Assembly: GCF_947241705.1 (NCBI RefSeq)
Contig: NC_079258.1
Coordinates: 62,001-126,000, forward strand
Direction: 5' to 3'
DNA: 64,000 nt
From: Saccharomyces mikatae IFO 1815
Lineage: Eukaryota > Ascomycota > Saccharomycetes > Saccharomycetales > Saccharomycetaceae
The notes under the pieces are model-generated. The model saw only the letters and a list, made by a program, of their open reading frames with translations, was not told the origin of the DNA and did no database searches. Made by a program: the position numbers and the translations under genes. Each line of letters opens with the position of its first letter. Within the stretch, counting starts at the first letter, position 1. Of the stretch, positions 50,379 through 60,838 are shown piece after piece.

Positions 50379-50494
50379 CTTTGAAACGAGACGCCGTATA
50401 CGGTTGTATCAAAATGTGTATACGGGCCATTTCAAAGCTTGATCTTCTCCATAATTAGAACCCATGTCCCGTGGAAGCGTTGTAAAAGGACATG
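50379..50494. ncRNA. Candidate H/ACA snoRNA region (snR43 position)
   Basis: The 593-bp VMA9-LDB16 spacer contains two strong hairpins. Hairpin A pairs CTTTGAAA (50379-50386) with TTTCAAAG (50430-50437) and, inside an internal loop, CCGTATAC with GTATACGG (50394-50401 and 50418-50425). Hairpin B pairs CATGTCC (50463-50469) with GGACATG (50488-50494). A stem with internal loop plus a second hairpin is the H/ACA layout, and S. cerevisiae has snR43 between these two genes. On the minus strand the linker offers an ANANNA H box (AGAAGA or AGATCA), but I found no well-placed ACA on that strand, so strand and ends stay open. Confidence 0.45.
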
Positions 50495-50808
50495 AGGCAG
50501 AAACAGGAGTGTGATATAATTTCATACACAGGTAAGCAATACATTGCACAGAGCACGCGTGGGCACATACACTTATGTGATTCACCGTACCGCTACTGTG
50601 ACTAGTTGCTGCCTACCTCTGCTGCTACTACTCATGGTAGTGTTGTTGTGATGGTTGAAATGGTATCTTTCTTCCTTTTTTATAGCGAAAAATCCAAAGA
50701 AAAAAATAGAAAATAAAAAACTCGAGAGCTGCCGGGTGAGCAATGACTAAAAGAAGCTATTTAGGGTTTCACCAGCAATTGTAGAGAAAGGAAGCTGGCA
50801 TATAAGTG

Positions 50809-51600
50809 ATGATGAATATGTTTATATTAGACTGGAGCGTGCAGTTATGCATGGAAGTGATGGCGCCCGTCTTTCGTGCCATCGTTCAACTGCCCTTGTC
50901 AATTTTCGTATGGAATGGGTTCCAGCTTGTGACATTGCCTATTAACATTCCATTGAAGCTATTTCTAGGAACATCCCTGAGCCGTTTAGTTGCACATACA
51001 AGTACAGTGGACTTATATGTAGTTTTGACGTTATTCCAGTACTTAGCCGTGTTGTGTGCTTTTGGTAGCATCATTGGGCTCATCTTCGGATTCGTGCTGG
51101 GTGTGTTTCACTCAATTTGTGGAGTACCCAGCGTATACCTTAGTCTAGAATGGAAGCGGTGGTTTGCACCGGTACGCATAGCCTTTGAACGTGTCTCCAC
51201 TGCCGTTGTGAACGTGATGCGAGGACAAACTATTGCACCAATACCGATGTCTATGCCCGAGCAGATGCCCAAGCCTATGCGTACATCAAATTCTAGCAAG
51301 GGACAATCCAATGATGAGGTTGGAGTCGACGATACGACTATAACTCATGACATAAACGGTTATATTACTCCTTGCCAAACGCCCACTAACGAAAAAATTC
51401 AGCATTATAACAATGATTCATTTAATACGACTACTACAGAAGAGGAGCCCACTGATATTTGGGACAGGTCTGATACCTACCAAAACTCATTTGCGACCAA
51501 TGACACTTTGATGTCTCTTTCTAACAGAGCGAAACTTCGAAGAAATACCAGTGATGCGGATATCGTTAATATCAAGATTTTGAGAAGGAATTCAAGATGA
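50809..51600 (+). CDS. LDB16: Ldb16, seipin partner at lipid droplets
   Basis: 263 residues from the first ATG at 50809; ATGs at 50812 and 50818 are close alternatives and the family start is uncertain. The N-terminal half is hydrophobic: an amphipathic or hairpin segment (about 12-55) and a strong membrane span (about 70-100: [34 protein letters not shown]). The C-terminal half is hydrophilic with T/S and N-rich parts, ending KILRRNSR. Ldb16 binds Sei1 at ER-lipid droplet contacts and is stabilised by it. Overall length slightly exceeds the S. cerevisiae protein. Confidence 0.9.
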   Translation: MMNMFILDWSVQLCMEVMAPVFRAIVQLPLSIFVWNGFQLVTLPINIPLKLFLGTSLSRLVAHTSTVDLYVVLTLFQYLAVLCAFGSIIGLIFGFVLGVFHSICGVPSVYLSLEWKRWFAPVRIAFERVSTAVVNVMRGQTIAPIPMSMPEQMPKPMRTSNSSKGQSNDEVGVDDTTITHDINGYITPCQTPTNEKIQHYNNDSFNTTTTEEEPTDIWDRSDTYQNSFATNDTLMSLSNRAKLRRNTSDADIVNIKILRRNSR

Positions 51601-51909
51601 TGTTTCAATCACTTCTTTTCATTCTTATTAAGAGAATAATCAAAGTATACTGGGCATTTGGTTTACCATATTTAATTAGGTTCCCGTTTATAATCTTTTA
51701 GCATATTTTTTATCGTGTTTCTGTCATCTGTTTTCTATTTATACCTAATATGGGAAGAAAACGTTAAATAAAAAAGTAAAAACATAACTACAGGTTGAAA
51801 AATGTACACCTGATTCATCCTAATAAGACTGCCACAAGAACGTAATTATAGTATCCCATAACCTGTGTATTCATAATTGCTACTAGCCTACTCGGGATAA
51901 CGTATATCC
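51601..51909. other. LDB16-PGS1 spacer with possible replication origin
   Basis: 309 bp, AT-rich. S. cerevisiae has ARS307 in this neighbourhood. AAAACATAACT at 51779-51789 is the reverse complement of an 11-bp origin consensus sequence with one mismatch, within A-rich flanks; AAAACGTTAAA at 51759-51769 is another one-mismatch candidate. Such near-matches are common in AT-rich DNA, so this is weak on sequence alone. Confidence 0.3.
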
Positions 51910-53475
51910 ATGACGACTCGTTTGCTCCAACTTACTCGTCCTCCCTACAGATTATTGTCCTCGCCTTTTCAGAAAAACTTCAAGTTACATAGACAAATGT
52001 CTGTTGCGACCCCTTCTCCTTGTAGCAGTTATTTGACCACTATCACTAAGTCCCTGGAACAGAACTTACACACATGCTTTCATTTTCAAGCAAACGAAAT
52101 CGATATTATCGAATCTCCGTCCCAGTTTTACAGCCTTCTGAAGTCGAAAATTCTTAGCTCACAAAACAGAATCTTTATTGCCTCTCTGTATTTGGGCAAA
52201 AGTGAGACCGAGCTGGTGGACTGTATATCTCAGGCTTTGTCCAAAAACCCGAATTTGAAAGTTTCCTTTCTACTAGATGGTCTTCGAGGAACGAGAGAAT
52301 TACCTTCCACTTGTTCTGCCACTTTGTTATCGTCTTTAGTAGCCAAATATGGGTCCCAAAGAGTGGATTGCCGATTGTACAAGACTCCTGCTTACCATGG
52401 TTGGAAAAAGGTCTTGGTTCCTAAAAGATTCAATGAAGGTTTAGGCTTACAACATATGAAAATATATGGGTTCGATAATGAGGTTATTCTTTCAGGAGCC
52501 AATCTTTCCAATGACTATTTTACTAACAGACAGGACAGATATTATCTCTTCAAATCCAGGAATTTCTCCAATTACTACTTTAAACTACATCAACTCATAA
52601 GTTCTTTCAGTTACCAGATTTTAAAGCCAGCAATAGATAATAATGTTAACATCATTTGGCCAGATTCTAACCCTACCATTGAACCATCGAGAAATAAAAG
52701 AAGGTTCTTGAAGGAAGCATCGCAACTACTCGACAGCTTTTTACAAAATTCTAAACAAAACCCTCCAGTTACTTCAACGGACCATTTCTCCACAATAGTT
52801 TATCCTATCTCCCAATTTACCCCTCTTTTCCCCAAATATAATGATAAATCAACTGAAAAGTCAACAATAATATCACTACTCTCGAACATCACAAACAATG
52901 CCATATCTTGGACATTTACTGCAGGATACTTTAATATCCTTCCAGATATTAAAGCTAAACTGTTAGCAACACCTGTTTCTGAAGCAAATGTAATAACAGC
53001 TTCCCCATTTGCAAACGGCTTTTACCAGTCGAAGGGTGTCTCATCAAATTTACCTGGTGCGTACTTATACTTATCGAAAAAATTTCTTCAAGATGTTTCT
53101 AGACACAGTCAAGACCATGCCATTACGTTAAGAGAATGGCAAAGAGGCGTTGTCAATAAACCTAATGGTTGGTCGTATCACGCAAAAGGTATTTGGCTTT
53201 CTACTCGTGATAAGAATGATGGTAATAGTTGGGAACCATTCGTCACAGTAGTAGGATCTTCCAATTACACCAGAAGGGCCTATTCGCTAGATTTAGAATC
53301 AAACGCTCTCATTATTACAAGGGACGAAGAGTTAAGAAAAAAAATGAAAGCTGAATTAGATAATTTATTAAAATACACAAAGGCTGTAAATTTAAAAGAT
53401 TTCCAGTCAGACCCAGAAAGGCATGTAGGTACCGGTGTAAAGATAGCTACCTCCGTTTTGGGAAAGAAGCTCTAG
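51910..53475 (+). CDS. PGS1: Pgs1, phosphatidylglycerolphosphate synthase
   Basis: 521 residues from ATG 51910, the S. cerevisiae length. A basic N-terminus (MTTRLLQLTRPPYRLLSSPF) is the mitochondrial targeting signal. Two phospholipase-D-type HKD motifs are visible: LQHMKIYGFDNEVILSGANL near residue 185 and YHAKGIWLSTRD with VVGSSNYTRRAYSLD near 420-460. It condenses CDP-diacylglycerol with glycerol-3-phosphate at the inner mitochondrial membrane, the committed step to cardiolipin. Confidence 0.98.
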   Translation: MTTRLLQLTRPPYRLLSSPFQKNFKLHRQMSVATPSPCSSYLTTITKSLEQNLHTCFHFQANEIDIIESPSQFYSLLKSKILSSQNRIFIASLYLGKSETELVDCISQALSKNPNLKVSFLLDGLRGTRELPSTCSATLLSSLVAKYGSQRVDCRLYKTPAYHGWKKVLVPKRFNEGLGLQHMKIYGFDNEVILSGANLSNDYFTNRQDRYYLFKSRNFSNYYFKLHQLISSFSYQILKPAIDNNVNIIWPDSNPTIEPSRNKRRFLKEASQLLDSFLQNSKQNPPVTSTDHFSTIVYPISQFTPLFPKYNDKSTEKSTIISLLSNITNNAISWTFTAGYFNILPDIKAKLLATPVSEANVITASPFANGFYQSKGVSSNLPGAYLYLSKKFLQDVSRHSQDHAITLREWQRGVVNKPNGWSYHAKGIWLSTRDKNDGNSWEPFVTVVGSSNYTRRAYSLDLESNALIITRDEELRKKMKAELDNLLKYTKAVNLKDFQSDPERHVGTGVKIATSVLGKKL

Positions 53476-53616
53476 ATTCTACTCTATCATTATTTTGTCG
53501 TCTGTATATATATGAAAAATGAATAACAATAACAATAATAGTAATGCATTGCCTAAAACTCCTTAAAATTTTTATACAACTATTGTAAAACCCTAAAGGT
53601 AAACAACTTGACTATT

Positions 53617-54483
53617 TTAAAGCTTCCCTTTTGGCAATCGCGGTTTCCGTCCAACATAAATATACTGAACCTGGAAAAGTATGACTAATAAGGTGATAAA
53701 TTGCACCAACTTGACCCAAAAAGGCGTAGAATTAAATGGGAGTTTATAAAACGACGCACTGGTCGGTATTAGTAGTCTACCTACTAAATCGATAAACTCA
53801 GCAAAAAATGATATCACGACATACTTTGATGATAATCCTATCGTTGAACACCCCATCCAGTTGATACTCATTTGGGGAATATACTTGAAACTTTTAAGTA
53901 GATTTGCCATCACCCATAAATAGTTTATGTGATCCAGATAAAAAACGCCGAATTTACCTGAGTCCTTCAGTGGTAAATTGAAAATAGAGCATCCATAAGT
54001 AAATATTCCCAACATAACGAAGAAACTTACGAATAGGGTGGAAGTGATGGAGATACCCTGATAGATATGTTTAGTTGATCTATAATAATATAACTGCCTC
54101 AAAACAAGCAAGCAGCAAAAGAAAACGAAAAAGTCTTTTAAAAAGAGAGAGCTAGATATAGGTACACTGCTAGCCTCATTCAATGGATAAAAAAGAGGAA
54201 ATCTTTTGGATAGCTGCTCTCTTATCAAAGGTGAATAACAATAATGCAAAGCGCAATACAAATACAGGCCACTACCAACAAGATCTAACAAATATAAGTC
54301 GTATGACAGACCATAAATAGATCGATGAAGTTTATTATAGCGTTTCTGGTATAGCATGGCGATGATCTATGTAAGAAATGGAGGGACCCCCTTAGTTAGT
54401 CAAAACTTTCATGTATGTTTCTTTCCTTTCATTATGCATACTGATAAAAAACCTGCCAGAGCCTGTAGAACGACCACAAACAT
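53617..54483 (-). CDS. YCL002C homologue, spliced PQ-loop-like membrane protein
   Basis: Spliced gene: exon 1 is 54483-54442 (14 codons, MFVVVLQALAGFLS) and exon 2 is 54366-53617. The 75-nt intron has a GTATGC 5' site, GACTAAC branch box (plus 54395-54401, one off consensus) and ACATAG 3' site. The product is 263 residues, matching the length I recall for YCL002C. About seven hydrophobic segments are present. Exon 1 completes the first repeat of a PQ-loop/cystinosin-like fold: LSIIAMLYQKRYN followed by SIYGLSYDLYLLDLVG, with YQ where PQ is usual. The second repeat keeps it intact (YIPQMSINWMGCSTIGLS). Substrate and location are unknown to me. Confidence 0.85.
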
Positions 54484-54707
54484 ATCGATAGTTGGGTTTG
54501 ATGTCTTTACAGGGCTGCTCAACTTGTTCTCTGCAATACATGACTTCAATGAGCTCTAAAATTGTGCGTTTTTCGTAGAGAAAAAAAATTGCCAAAAATA
54601 TGCCCTATAACACGTAAAGAAAATAACGTACTTAAAGAAAGTGGTTTTCTATTTAAAAATAAGTGTTTACAAAGACAGATATACCATACCAAAAGAAGAA
54701 ACTAATA

Positions 54708-55274
54708 ATGGATTACGATAGCTCTGATACGATGAACGATGGTTCAAGCAATGTCCTAATCGTCAAGTTGAACACCGCGAAGCTGTTATATCAACATTAT
54801 TTGGATAAAGTCACTCCTCACTCTAGGGAGAGATGGGCTGTATTGGGTGGGCTGTTGTGTTTGTTTATGCTGCGTATTACAATGGCTGAAGGCTGGTATG
54901 TGATTTGTTATGGTCTAAGTTTATTCTTGTTAAATCAGTTTCTAGCTTTTTTGACCCCAAAATTCGACATGTCTTTACAGCAAGATGAAGAAAACAATGA
55001 ATTGGAAGCTGGAGAAAAATCAGAGGAATTTCGCCCATTCATTAGAAGACTACCGGAGTTCAAGTTTTGGTATAACAGCATTAAAGCCACTGTTATCTCT
55101 TTAGTATTATCACTATTTTCGATCTTTGATATTCCAGTTTATTGGCCAATTTTGCTAATGTACTTCATACTGTTATTCTTTTTAACTATGAGAAGACAAA
55201 TCCAACACATGGTAAAATATAGATATATACCTTTGGATATCGGTAAGAAGAAATATTCACATCCTTCTAACTGA
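54708..55274 (+). CDS. RER1: Rer1, Golgi-to-ER retrieval receptor
   Basis: 188 residues from ATG 54708 (MDYDSSDTMN), the S. cerevisiae length. The frame is open 15 codons upstream but not from an ATG. Four membrane segments occur in two pairs (RWAVLGGLLCLFMLRITMAE, YVICYGLSLFLLNQFLAFL; ATVISLVLSLFSIFDIPVYW, ILLMYFILLFFLT) around the conserved EFRPFIRRLPEFKFWYN, with a lysine-containing cytosolic tail (GKKKYSHPSN). It sorts ER membrane proteins such as Sec12 back from the cis-Golgi in COPI vesicles. Confidence 0.97.
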   Translation: MDYDSSDTMNDGSSNVLIVKLNTAKLLYQHYLDKVTPHSRERWAVLGGLLCLFMLRITMAEGWYVICYGLSLFLLNQFLAFLTPKFDMSLQQDEENNELEAGEKSEEFRPFIRRLPEFKFWYNSIKATVISLVLSLFSIFDIPVYWPILLMYFILLFFLTMRRQIQHMVKYRYIPLDIGKKKYSHPSN

Positions 55275-55762
55275 TATTCCCGGACTCCACATACTTATTT
55301 AGCGAACACATTCGTATTTTTAATTGTACTCAAATCAAATTATGAGGTCTTCAGATGATGATTTTCATTATCTTCTCTTTCTATCCACCTCTTTTATGCC
55401 TTGAGGAATATCCAATTTCTGATTACTTAAAATCGAAGAGAGTACAGTACGGCACAATTTCTGCCGTTTATGAATGAAAAGTGGCAGATATCCAAATTAA
55501 GCCGTGATTGCAAAATTATTTATTCAAGTGTTTTATATGGGTCAATAGGTTCGAGTTTCGCTTAATAATGAACTCAGCTATCCGAGAAGTTTGAATGAGA
55601 CATAAAAGAGGAATAGGAAGTTGGACGTCCATTTTACTTCTACATTGAAAATATCTATATAAAATCTGTGTCAGGCATGGGTTCCTCAAGATTTAGAAGA
55701 ATTTAGTGGATTTTATTGTCGAACACATTCCAATGAAACCGTACGATAGGCTTCAAAAGACA
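55275..55762. other. RER1 3' flank, no gene seen
   Basis: 488 bp of AT-rich DNA between the RER1 stop and the DOM34-like relic. No frame, tRNA or LTR-like sequence recognised. Confidence 0.6.
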
Positions 55763-56605
55763 ATGAGTAATTTATCAATAGTTAATAAAAGACTTTAAAA
55801 ATAATGATAATTGAATTATCACTTTAATTTCTCAAAACAAAGATGATCTTTCCACAATTCACCAAATACTAGACAGTGAAGACGAGGTTAAATTAAAAAT
55901 AATTCCACAACTAAGAAAGATGACATAAAAAGAAATAATATACGATTTATAAGCTGTGAGATTGAAGAGTTTATCCTATAAATTTCACTCTAGGTAAACA
56001 TTTTCCGCTTTTCTATTACCTCTGAACATCACTTCACTATCTTAAGCGTCACTTTAGTATATATGCCAGAAAACTTATAAAAGAGGAATCGAGTCAGAAA
56101 TGAGACCAGAAAATTATACTAAAGTGCTTCGAAAAGAAAAAAAGTTTATTTCATTTGCTTGTAAACTGCTTGTTCAAGTAAAAAATTAAAGTTACCAATC
56201 TAAAAAGGCGTACAACTAATATCAATAGATTTTATGAAGATAAGGAAACGTTTATGAAGAAAACTATGGTGCCATAATTAGAAGTGCTTTTTTATGATTA
56301 TTAGAAGTGTTAGTACTGTGCTTTCCTAGAATATGTAAAAGAAAAACAAAGATATTTCGACTTCGTATCATGTAAAAGGAAAGGGTGTGAAATTAAATAC
56401 AATAAAAATACTTTTTGTTGAAGATGTCAATTTTTCAAGTATGAAAAAGATTCCTCAATTTAATAGAAAATATTCAACGAAGTATCGGGGAAAATATTCG
56501 TGCTCACTGCTCTTCAAAGGCATGATGAAGCACTTAAAAAGCCAAAAGGTTTTTTCTCTTATCTTCAAATTACTACCTTCCAGATCTTTACGGAATTTTG
56601 GAAGG
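55763..56605 (+). pseudogene. DOM34-like gene relic left of the centromere
   Basis: A broken plus-strand copy of a DOM34/pelota-type gene. A possible start at 55763 is followed by stops. In one frame at 55813-55890 the translation ITLISQNKDDLSTIHQILDS-EDE aligns with the Dom34 N-terminal segment, with about half of 24 residues identical to the protein as I remember it. A weaker trace of YMPxxxKR occurs near 56055-56120. The end, IFKLL then, one base shifted, LPDLYG (56570-56596), matches the Dom34 C-terminal ILKYPLPDL. S. cerevisiae has YCL001W-A and YCL001W-B here with DOM34 similarity, and DOM34 itself is beside CEN14 in the sister block. About 250 bp of AT-rich DNA separate it from the centromere. 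Confidence 0.7.
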
Positions 56606-56855
56606 TAAAATAAAACAAGATTCCAAGATACAATCTTAGTAATTCTTTTATTTTAGAACATCAAATACAGCAAAAAGAATGTACCGCTTCCTAATAATCT
56701 ATCTATCTCCTTTTAAACAAAACAGTTGACAATGTAACTCGAGCCTGAATACTCTCGCAGGTCGCCATTATGTGCGTCTCATATACGTACGAAACACTTT
56801 CTACTTTTGAGGTTCTGAATTCTCGATAACAAAAAGACAGGAGAGTTACATTTTA

Positions 56856-56973
56856 GTCACATGATGAAAATAAAAAGAAAAGTAAAATTATTTAAATATA
56901 ACAAAATATATTTTATTATTTTTCTTTTTTTTTAATGGCAAAAATTATGTTCTTGTTTTCCGAAAAGTAAAAA
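56856..56973 (+). other. CEN3: Point centromere (CEN3)
   Basis: All three elements are present. CDEI is GTCACATG (56856-56863), the Cbf1 site. CDEII is 84 bp (56864-56947) with 76 A/T bases, about 90%. CDEIII is the 26-bp TGTTCTTGTTTTCCGAAAAG plus TAAAAA (56948-56973), with the essential CCG at 56960-56962 bound by CBF3. Order, spacing and AT content fit the Saccharomyces point centromere, and the position between RER1 and CDC10 fits CEN3. The CDEIII left half has a C at its fifth base where T is usual. Confidence 0.98.
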
Positions 56974-59900
56974 TAATATTAAAGGAAATAAACTATGAAA
57001 GAGAGATCTCATATTCGTTGCTGGTTATAAAAACCATAAAACACTTTTTTTTTATTAGTTGTAGAAATCAAAAAATGCTAGTAATAAATGAGAATGATTC
57101 GAGAAGGTTTGAACACTTTAATATTATAAATCGTTTTATGAAGAATCTCTGATTATTATTTCACCATCGACACTCTTGTTCTTGTGATTTCAGCCCTTGT
57201 CGTCGTAGATATTGCGGTTGCTCATATCTTTATGAAAATAAGAGATAATATATTACAATATCTAACGCTGTAGGCCCCGTCATTACTTCGAAACAATTCT
57301 GGCTATAGAAACTGAAATAGGTAGATGATCTTTACTATACTATGAGAAAACTTGAATTTCGTCTTTGCAATAGGCATAGAGCATCATCTTCCTTTTGATC
57401 TTGAGTCACCGCTGCAAATATAATATATTTTTGCATACAGGTTTGAGACATCCACTATAAGGGGTTACGCACGTCCAAGAAGCATATACCATTGGCTCAT
57501 ATTTCGCTGTCGATTTGTATTGCAAATCTCTCATATATTCTTTTGACCAATTGCTAAAGAAGAGCACACGAAAATAAACATGTGTACTAATACTATACCT
57601 TCTAGTTCCATTATTTAAAATATGTATACCTCCTATCCAGTTACTTCAGATGTGTTTACTGTTGTTAATTTTTAGATGTCCATTAAACAGAGGGAATAAT
57701 AAACATTTTAACTAGAGAGCCACTAGTAGGCAAAAGATTGGAAGCCAGGTTTTCTCCCAATTAAGTCAAACTAACCTTAATTGACCACTGTATTGAGCAG
57801 TGAAGCAAGGTGAATTCTCGTTCTAGTAAGTCGATATGCTCAACCAATGTCGCCCAGATACTTAGCAGTGTGCAATCTGAATAAAGGTTCATCAATAGTG
57901 CAAGTGAACGAGAATGATAAGGTCAAAAGAGTTGGCCCTTTAAAATAAACACCTTGATTAGTTATCCTAAGATCCACTTATCATGCAATAAAACATATGA
58001 TGTGCATACTGTTTATTCCATTTACAGTACTCTTTAATGCAAACCACCTACTCCACTACACCACTACCATTATCATGACCTGCAATTGAGAGTACTTTAT
58101 AACGAACTGAGAAAATAATAAGGAACGTGTGCTAGGTTAGAGGTTGTATTATTCGCTTCTTGTTGGAGCCAGACAATTGGGAAGTGCTTTGAGTGCTATA
58201 CTGTCACATTCTTATATAGTTGAAATAATGCTGTCTCACAAACTCTTGTAATGTACTACGGCTAGATTTGTCTGTTACTTTCAGGCAAGAGGGGTTTCTG
58301 ACATTACAGATTTAGCATCGAAAAGTATGAAAGTCTGCCCAACAATTAAAAGTATTTAAACAACATTAATATGTAAAGTTGAAACCAGAAATTTATTTCT
58401 TCGTTGGCGCCATAATTTAACACCTCGCGATTTGTTTTCTGGGGCATTCAATCTATAAGCCTACACTCAGAAACATACTTCCTATGATTGATTGAATGAT
58501 TTTCTTATCATTTCTCAATTTCTACCAGTAAAATAGGATAAAGATGAATTCAGCCCCGGTAATCTTGCTCTATAAATTTGAAAAATGGAATAAAGATATT
58601 TTTTGCCTTTTGGTTTACGAATAGTGTTCGGTCAACACTAGCATATTAGATATATTTTCTTCTGACTTATTCTATATTTCATATTAACGTTTCAGGTGAA
58701 AAACTTACGAATTTGGTTCTCAAAGTCGACCTAAGTTCTTTCTATTTTTATATCTTTCTATGTTTCTTGCCATCATTAGTCCTTCTCTTGTTTAGTATGC
58801 TTCGACCCCATACCTCTTCAGTAGTTTTATCTACATTCTACCTTACCAACTAGAACCCACTTCGCAAGCTATATTGAAGAATCTTTTTTTACCTAAATCA
58901 TAGATGTTGTTTTCGTAGTCTCTACACACTCCACCTTTCATTATTAATTAGTTTTAAACGTAATATTGCGAAAAAAGTACTGTGCATCACATTTCCTTGT
59001 ACATAAACTGAAACCACGATTTTTTATTTGTTCTTCTATATTAGCTAGCCAAATTGCAAATCAACAGTGTCATAAACCCAACAGATTTCTTTACTTCTCC
59101 AACTGAAGCACTTTCGGACAATAGTTTTTTGTTTGAACGAGATTTGTTTCAATTATGGTAGAGTGTAACCGGCTTTGCAAGTTTTGTTTCTTTCAAGGCC
59201 CGGTTACTTGCAACATTCCTGAAGGGAATTATCCTTTTTCTTTACGAAAACGTTATCACATGCTAAAAATGTCTTTTTAGCTTGCGGACCCCTATCTTTA
59301 TAGTTAATCTCTTCATCTTTCGGTTACTTGTACTGTTTTTACTGTTGCTGCAACTCTCCTTATATGATGAAGTTTGAAGAATATGCATTCATCCAGTAAA
59401 GCTCTTTGAAGAGAATCGATAAATTAATATAGTTATAAAAATTTCTGGAATGTTGTAACCTTACCATTTTTTTGGTTCGGCTCCCTATTTGCCTCACAAA
59501 TACTGTGATATCTCTTTCAGATTTCTGTTATTCTGGCCTTAATTTAAAAAAAAAACCACCAAATCCATGAGTAACTTCTAATGAGACCGTGCCATTCTCG
59601 ATAGATATTCATATAATCTGGTAAAAACACCATGAAAAATGTGCATATTATTTTAAATTTAATGTGAGGGAAAAATACTCATAATAATTTGAAACTGCTC
59701 ATGTTTTGTTCGCCATTAGCCTACGTTCTGCGTTTGCTTTAGTGATATGAGTGAGGATCGACTATTTTCGTAATTTCCTTTAAGCTTGCATCTGAGTATG
59801 AAAGAAAAACACTCAAAGTTTAAAGAATTAGTTGAAATACTACAACTGGGTTGAATATAAAGTTTCTATTAGTTTATTTCGGAACTGAGCTTCTCTTGTT

Positions 59901-60838
59901 TTCCGCACCGGCGATTTTGTCGTTGTACTAAAAAGAACACAAGTTTTATTTTCTCATTGTCTGCATACAATAATCCATTTTCAAACTATATATCTCCTGT
60001 ATTTGCGCTTATCTTACTGATGGACTAATAAAGAATGGAAGACTAGTCCAGTTACTGTTCAAATATCCGTTGTTATTATGAATAAGATATAATATTCAAT
60101 AAGAGGATAATTTTTCCTCAAATGAATTATAAAAGGTGAAAAAGAGTCAGGTATGATGATAGTTCAGGATAAAAAATATCTGGCTGAATAGTCTTCTTGA
60201 TATTATACCCACAAAGGTTCTCGTAAACTTGTGTCTCAGAAAAATTAAACATCGGAATATACTACAGACCGATCTTAAAGCGGCATAAACATACTATGGT
60301 AAGTGACCATGATGATTGATTCTGTCACGAATGTGCTTAGAATATAAAAGATGTTCTATTTGCTTCCTGATATATTTGAATAACTCGTTAATAACGCAGA
60401 GATAACTGCTTATGAGCTCCTGATTAACAATACTTAGCGAGTTCCGCCGAGGATTACGCTCAATACTTGTACCAATACTTGTATATGTGTGTACTCAATG
60501 CATTTTGCAGAAGTGTGTTATCCCTAATCAAAAGTTGCTTTAAAATTATCGGCGAGAATCTATAAGGAAAATTTTTTCTTTCATGGTAGGAAGTTAACTC
60601 AAGAGAATGACATATTAGTATATGCTACCAAGGCGATCAACTACATGAGTGTGTCCAACAGAAGATTTGTAACTTTTGCTTATCTACAATGGTACCTGGT
60701 TCTTGAACTTTCAATCACAGTGCGACATCATTTATAGAAGAAAGAAATAGGCAAGTAAGCGCAATTTTCATATAGAATTTGGGATTTTAATATAGTATGA
60801 TTAAATCAATTATATAAATACGACCATTAATACAGGTT
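56974..60838. other. Gene-free right pericentromeric region
   Basis: 3.9 kb between CEN3 and the CDC10 stop with no open frame of convincing length or content, no tRNA and no LTR that I can recognise. It is AT-rich. S. cerevisiae lists only the dubious YCR001W in this interval. A minus-strand stretch near 58840-58950 gives a broken translation (KGGVCRDYENNIYDLGKKRF) that I cannot match to a family. The 3' regulatory end of CDC10 must lie at the right edge. Confidence 0.6.

Noticed and set aside
56387-56608. 73-codon plus-strand frame left of the centromere as a new small gene
   Set aside because: It overlaps the DOM34-like relic, and its end matches the Dom34 C-terminus only after a frameshift, so it is better read as part of the pseudogene.
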